A program made the translations under genes and the position numbers. DNA of 64,000 bases from Dermatemys mawii (taxonomy: Eukaryota; Chordata; Testudines; Dermatemydidae). The notes under the pieces were generated by a model, which was not told the origin of the DNA, made no database searches, and saw nothing but the letters and a program-made list of their open reading frames with translations. Positions within the stretch are counted from its first letter, which is position 1. Every line of letters begins with the position of its first letter. The DNA lies in NCBI GenBank assembly GCA_007922305.1, contig ML677373.1, positions 13,918,660 through 13,982,659 of the forward strand, written 5' to 3'. Shown here piece after piece: positions 58,332 through 64,000 of this stretch.

Positions 58332-58525
58332 ACACAAAGGTGGGGAATCAAAGAGAAGCACAAATGGATCTGCCTCCACCAGTCTGGTGTCTCTCCATCC
58401 ACACCAAGCCAAGAACAGCAGCTGGGAGCTGGTTCCCTGCCCCCACCACCCCGTTCTACAGCTGGCTACCTGAAGTCAGCCTGGTGATGCTGTCAATTAA
58501 AACAAAGAAAACCCTTCTTTTTCCT
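58332..58525 (+). other. ACSF2: ACSF2 3' UTR with poly(A) signal
   Basis: Sequence after the stop codon. The first credible poly(A) hexamer is ATTAAA at 58496-58501, giving a short 3' UTR of roughly 180-190 bases. The exact cleavage site is inferred. Confidence 0.55.
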
Positions 58526-60209
58526 ACTGAGATCTTTTCATAAAGAATCAGAACAGTGGGGGGAGGAAGGATGGAGGGTAGACCAAAGGAGGGGGCATCT
58601 AAACTACCAGGTTCTACCCTGACTGCCACTCCTTTGGTATGGCCTCTGCGGGTCTCTCTAATCTGTGTCTGTCTCATGATGAGACTTCCCTACTTTCCAG
58701 GGGGCTGCAAAGTGCTTTGAGATCCCACGGTGGGTGGGTCTAGAGAAATACAAATGATTCATGTTCAAATATTTCAAAGGTTCTGTCCCATAAGGGTCTG
58801 GGGCTGTTGTAGGCCACCTACGCTTCAGATCCCTGGCAAAAACCCCCTCCAGCGTAGCCACATCACTCGGAAGAAAGGTGGGACTAGATTTCCTGGGTGA
58901 TATCATGCTGCCCTGGACCCCTGCTGCAGTCCAAAGAGTAAGGATCTGAATCAGGAGAAAGGGCTGTAGGAAGAGCCAGCCACGCTCTGCCCCCATCTGC
59001 CCTTCCTCGGTGCTCAGGGGGTGTCCTCGTGAACAGCTTATGGGGCCCAGAGACTCTCAGGTATTTAGGCTCCTAACTTCCATTGAATTCAGTCAGGGTT
59101 AGGAGCTGAGCTTCGTGTGAGGACTGGGGCCCTGTTCCCTGCAGCTGAATGGAAGGGATGGAGTCAGAGGACCGGTTCTGTTCCCAGCCCTCCCTTGGGT
59201 GTTTTGAAGTGACATGAAGCTCTTGCAGCATCAATCTCACAACCGTTTATTTCTGCCTGGAAAGGAAGCTCATTAAACATGGTACAGAAATGCCAAAGGA
59301 TCCGTCCCGTCGGAAGCATGAGACAGAGCGTGCCCGGGACGGTGGTTTTACGGGAGTTATTTGGCGCCTCCCAACCATGAAACACTGAGCAGAGGGACAG
59401 CGGGCCGAAGCTCCTCTTCCCTTCCGTGCACAATGTCCCACTCCAGCTGGAGATCAGATAGACGACATATGACGATGATCCTGCATCACTGACCTTCCCT
59501 TCTCCCCGCTGCTCGCTGGGCGTCTGCTGCAGCAGAGCTGTCTGGATTCATAACACTTTCTAAAGAGCCCTGCTAGGGCTATCCTTGAACTCCTCCCACC
59601 CTGGATCCGGAGGGGACTGAAATGTAGAGTGGAGAAAAACCTGCTCCAAAAAGGACCCTATGTTCTCTTTGCTGTTAAAGTTGAGGCATTTCTGCGGTGG
59701 AAGAGAGAGCGGAACTGCTGGATTTGGTCACAGGAGGAAGCTTCTGGCCCAGCCCCTCGCAGTTCCCATTTCTTACAGAATGTGTAGAAATCCGGAGTCA
59801 CAGCTGGTTGGAAGGTGCAGTCTCATGCTCTGAGTGCAGGGATTGATGGAGCAAAGCTAACGCCTGTTGGAACTGGCCTACCCAATGCCCAAGCATTCTG
59901 CTAGGGGCAAGGATATTCTAACCTCTTCTCTCTCCCCAGTCTGATGTCAGAAACACACACGCAGGGAGGAGCAGTGAGAGCAGGAGAAGGGAGATGGTTC
60001 AGTGGATCCTTTGTTTGGTTCTAAGGCATCTTGAGTCTCACAGCTGTAAGGTGGGCTCTACCCATGGAAGCAGATCCCCGGAATTAAAAATCCAAGGTTC
60101 ATGCTTTGTATCTGAAAAAGAACAAATACGACAGTTTGTTTCAAACCAAGGAGCTTTGGGCTGGCAGTGCTCTGGGTCTATGTAATGGTGTGTGTGATAT
60201 ATAATGGGT

Positions 60210-60256
60210 GGAAACACTCACAAATAAACAAACGCTATTTATTTATGGGTGTTTCC
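60210..60256. repeat. 19-bp inverted repeat (hairpin)
   Basis: GGAAACACTCACAAATAAA (60210-60228) pairs with TTTATTTATGGGTGTTTCC (60238-60256) with two mismatches and a loop of about 9 bases. Confidence 0.7.
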
Positions 60257-60629
60257 ATCAATTTAACCGGAGGTGAAACCTGGGCCCTTTTCCAGCCTGC
60301 TCTTGTTGCTGCGTTCCTTGGCCAGCAGGGTGCGCTAACGTGCAGAATTCATTCCCTTCACTGTGCCCTGTAGTGTGTCACCTGTAGGGCAAGGAGATTT
60401 GAATCTCCTCCCCCACTGAACTAGAGACATTGGATGTGGAGATGCACGTCTCCTTTATCCCTAGTTCCTAAGTAAGACCGTTCCCGTGGTAGGCACACAG
60501 AACTCATTGCCCTGGCAGAGTGTTACACAAAGGGGGCTGAGTATAACCCAGGACTGTAATGACTCAAAATCAGTAATATCCTAGCCAAGACAGGGGAGCT
60601 CTATAGTCCTGCCTGCAAAGGAAACAGAG

Positions 60630-60765
60630 AGAGGGCGGTGGGCTAATACCTTTCACTGGACCAATTTCTGTTGGTGAAAGAGACAAACTGTTGAGAAGTT
60701 GGTCTAGTAAAAGATATTCCCTCACCACCACCACCACCCCTTGTCTCTTGACTATTCTGGGCCCA
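60630..60765. repeat. Dispersed repeat, palindromic copy
   Basis: Contains GGTGGGCTAATACCTTTCAC, GAAGTTGGTCTAGTAAAAGA and, reading backwards, CGTGTTGGGCCCAGAATAGT. Two opposed copies of the repeat at 47341 appear joined. Confidence 0.55.
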
Positions 60766-62690
60766 ACACGATGACGCCAACAGTGCAAACAATCAAAGGA
60801 AACACATTTGAACTCCCTTCTTTCAGTGTGAACGTGGTGGTGGGGAAGGAGGTGGCTTGTGAGAGGAGTGCCTGTTTCATAGCAGTGCATTTGGCACAGT
60901 TCTCGTGGTTGCTGGAAGCGCGCTGTATACTCACTAGGAATGGGGAGCCCTTGCTGACTGACTTTACAAACGTGTAGAAAAGATCGCCACACCATTGATA
61001 AGAAGGAAAACCAGGAACAACATCAGGAGCCATTGAGTTGCCCTGCAATAAACACATCAATAATTGATTACCATCGGCAAACCAGCAACCTGTAAAATCT
61101 GCTATTCCCCCCATGTCTCTCCCCATAGCCTGGGACACCTCAAATGGCCTTTATATCTATCAGCAGAGCGGCATTGCCCGGAGCCTCGTTAACATGGTGC
61201 CAGTTTGCGTGAGTTACGTCTGAAGCCAAAATCTAGCAACTCCCCCTCATTGGTGCACAGTTCTTCTCCCCTGAGATGGTGCCATGTGATCCGTGCTCAG
61301 GTACTCCAGCAAGGGGACCTCAGGGTTTCTGTGACTGTAGTTCCAGCCTGACGGATCCAGACATGGACGTTCTCTTTACATACAGACCAGCTACAGAGTG
61401 GGCAGCAGCAATGCCTGCCCTCCCATACCATCTTCCTAATGTGCTGCTCTCTGCCCACCTCTAGATCATAGTCCCTGGCCCTTGACCACGACTGGGGCAA
61501 TCAGAGCAGGAACCAGAGTCAGGAGACAAGGCAAAGGTCAGAGCCGGGCTCAGAGACCAGGGACAGGGCAGGAAGGCAAGAACTAGGAGCAGGTCGGCAA
61601 AGCAGGAACCAGGAACAAATTGGAAAGGTGGAGCTCAGGAGTCAGGCACCGTAGGTAGGGTCCAATGTTGCAGCCAGCCAGGAATTCTCACAGTTGCACA
61701 GACAACTTGCTCTGTCTCTTCCTGGCTTAAATAGTGGCACCCGGCCCAGTCCTCCACTCAGCTTCGGAGGAGGGAGGGATCTTTAGTGGATCATAAGGCC
61801 TTAGCACTCCCAGTTCTCCAGTCACTACCTGAGCTATTGGGCAGTGGAGCAGATACAGCTGTGGCCCAGGTTCGGGCCTTAGATCCTCCCATCGGGACTC
61901 AGCAGCAGCCATCATTGCCAGTCGGGAAGCTGTTTCCTTTGAAGTGGATGCCTGTCCCCTGGGAACTGGACAGAGACCACTCGCTCCTTCCACATAGTCC
62001 TCCTGTCAGCCACCGCAAGGGAGGAGCGTTTTGTCACTAATCCTCTGAGCTGGATCTGAACCCAGGGCCTTGAGCTGAAGGCTCTGGGTGCCGTTACCCA
62101 TCTCCAGATCCCCCCACAGCAGCTTCCCCTCTGGGTGAGCGCACAGAGACTACCAAATGCCGGGAGAGTGCTTGCACTGTCTCCCCCTCCCCGCAGTGAT
62201 CAGAGCCCAGTTCTCAGCATACACTCACCTGGAGGGAAGGAACAAAGACCTCAGGCTGAAGTGCTGCTGTCCCCTCTCTCTTGCCCTCTCCAGCTGTTCG
62301 GCGCATCTTCTCTTTTTATAGAGCTGCCTCCACAGGAGGAAATTCCAAGCTGGCCTCAGCAGTTTCAGGCTGAGTCAAAGAGGGACGTGTCACGTCGCAG
62401 ACAGGCTGGAAAGCCTCCGGATCTGATCCTGCTGCAACTTCTCTTTTTTTCTCCTCTCCCGCAGAAATAATTAATTTCTCCAGAGCTATTAATAGAACAA
62501 GCCCAAAAAGCAACCGTACAAGTACTTGAGCAGGCCCTGAGGGAAGGATATGACACTGTTGCCTTGGGGGCTAGGAAATTTCCTCATGCCAGGCTCCCTT
62601 GACTCAGCGTGAAACATCCTGGATGCAACTGTGGGCAGAAGCAATGATACTCAGTGACTAGTGGAGCAGGGGCGAGGGGCTGGGGCTACC

Positions 62691-62789
62691 TAGGGTGACC
62701 AGATAGCAAATGTGAAAATTCAGGACCCTTTTTGTTCATGGGAGGGGGGTATAGTTGCGTCTGTAACACAAGGACATCTGGTCACCCTA
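62691..62789. mobile_element. MITE with TAGGGTGACCAGA inverted ends, copy 2
   Basis: Same family and same 99-base length as the element at 48832: begins TAGGGTGACCAGATAGCAAA and ends TCTGGTCACCCTA. The central sequence differs by substitutions. Confidence 0.8.
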
Positions 62790-64000
62790 GGCTACCCCGC
62801 TGGTGAGCTAAAGGGATTAGCAGCACCCCTGCATGGGCACCAGTGGACACTCCGCTGCCTGATGGAGGTGCTACCAGTGGGTGATGGTGGAAGTGAGGGT
62901 GAGGGAAAGGAGACAGAGGAAGAGATGATGATGCCCCATTAACTGACTGTAGGGAGGCCAGCCCTTGCCAAGAGTAGGGCAGGGGTAGGCACGGCACAAC
63001 AGGAGCAGAGGCAGGGGTTCTCACAACAAACGTTTTGGTGGCCTCTCAGAATGCAGACAACTCTTGCTGATGGCTGCTCTGACAAGCCCATCTATGTCCC
63101 TGCCTCCCGCTCTGGGGAAGGTGGGTCGAGAACTCACCGGCCTCCTGCAATGTCCCAGGCTCCCCATGCCCCGGCCAGCTGCCCGGGGCATGCCTCAGTG
63201 AACAAAGGCCGCAGCTGCCTTCACTGACAAGAGCCACTCCAGTGCCGTGCACACCTGCCCTACATGTCTCCAGAGGCGCTGTCCGGAGCCCCCCAGGAGG
63301 CTAGGCAGTGCAGGGCACCAATCCCTGATGGTTTCTGCTGGGTTTCTCCTCTACACAAATGCATCTTAGCTCCTACCTTGCACCCAGTCCCAGGGAAATC
63401 CCTCAGGACACTCTTAGCCTCACTCAAGCTTCACGGTGCAGCCAATTGTCTAGCAGTAGCTTCAATTGTCTCCTGCCAGTCAGGAGCTTAACTGCTCCTT
63501 CCATTTACCCTGAGAGTAGCTGGTTGATGCCTCCATCCGTTTTAACCATGTCTGTGATGTTTATAAAGCAAAGACTAGCTTGATGGCTGCCATTAACATC
63601 TTCCAGCATCACAATCCTCTTCACTGACACATCTTCCTCCTACTCCTGTGACCCTCGGGCACTGGGCAGGACACAGCGCAGAATCCCATCCACTGAAAGA
63701 ATGGAATTTCATCATCTGCGTGTCTCTAGAAACCAGGACCGGAAAAGGCCTCTTCTGGGGCGGAGGCGGGAAAAGCCCTGCCTTCTGGCCCTGGCCCCGC
63801 AGCACGGGTGTTGCACAACAGCCTGACTGGTCTTGCGGCATAGATGAGCGCACAACCGCTCTCTGGGGCTGACTCAGCGATGTGACCACGCACAACCTGA
63901 GGATGTGGCCTTTAGATGTGGGAGGAGAGGTTGGACTGCAGGCAGGGGCATTGGTGGAATCTCAGCTCTAGCAAAGGCTGCTGCTCTAGCTATGAAGCGA

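Larger units (their letters stand above)
58526..64000. other. Intergenic region downstream of ACSF2
   Basis: No coding exon I can support. Contains the dispersed repeat at 60630, the hairpin at 60210, the MITE at 62691 and a purine-rich GGAACCAGG/AGGCA-type stretch at 61500-61640. RSAD1, the next gene in human, is not recognisable here. Confidence 0.6.

Noticed and set aside
58658..58996. 112-codon minus-strand frame with a signal-peptide-like start.
   Set aside because: Its 3' part overlaps a MIR/L2-like tail (AAAGTGCTTTGAGATCCCAC) and the rest has no recognisable domain.
60752..61138. Minus-strand open frame of 128 codons with plausible splice sites (acceptor TTTATTGCAG, donor GTGAGT) and a hydrophobic C-terminus.
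   Set aside because: Its C-terminal end lies in the dispersed repeat at 60630-60765, no family is recognisable, and a second long frame overlaps it. RNA evidence would be needed to revive it.
63593..63730. Cysteine-rich peptide on the minus strand (CPRVTGVGGRCVSEEDCDAGRC spacing) resembling part of a WAP domain.
   Set aside because: The cysteine pattern is incomplete, the frame ends at once, and there is no matching upstream exon or signal peptide.

Overview
This window is vertebrate nuclear DNA: split genes with GT-AG introns, a GC-rich promoter, and introns packed with CR1 LINE remnants, MIR-like SINEs and many small inverted-repeat DNA transposons. The mix of CR1 3' ends, hAT-type elements and short palindromic elements suggests a sauropsid, most likely a cryptodiran turtle. 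That placement is inference from repeats recognised by eye, not from a database search.

Two protein-coding genes can be read completely. ACSF2 (mitochondrial medium-chain acyl-CoA synthetase family member 2) runs on the + strand from 9139 to 58331 in 16 coding exons and encodes about 599 residues. CHAD (chondroadherin, a secreted cartilage leucine-rich-repeat protein) lies on the - strand from 45329 down to 38968 in three coding exons and encodes about 361 residues. CHAD sits wholly inside the 25.6 kb intron 10 of ACSF2; the same nested antisense arrangement exists in human. All exon junctions keep frame and both proteins look intact.

Layout: 1-8500 is intergenic DNA with transposon remnants (an inverted-repeat element at 757-1192, a CR1 3' end at 3871-4030, a MIR-like SINE at 5955-6170). 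8508-8935 is a 59-bp minisatellite running into the CpG-rich ACSF2 promoter, with exon 1 at 9139. Intron 1 (9.9 kb) holds a 311-bp hAT element with a perfect 8-bp target duplication and several SINEs and palindromic elements. Exons 2-10 lie between 19087 and 29725. Intron 10 carries a 1.16-kb hAT element with internal tandem arrays, a decayed CR1 LINE ending about 170 bp past the CHAD stop, CHAD itself, and a 42-bp minisatellite broken by a 10-base run of N. Exons 11-16 lie at 55336-58331. 58520-64000 is intergenic, without a gene I can support.

The two genes share a locus but act apart: ACSF2 activates medium-chain fatty acids to CoA thioesters in mitochondria, while CHAD is an extracellular matrix protein. 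I found no new multi-gene system. The most unusual material is repeat architecture: minisatellites at the promoter and in an intron, nested transposons, and a numerous family of very short palindromes.
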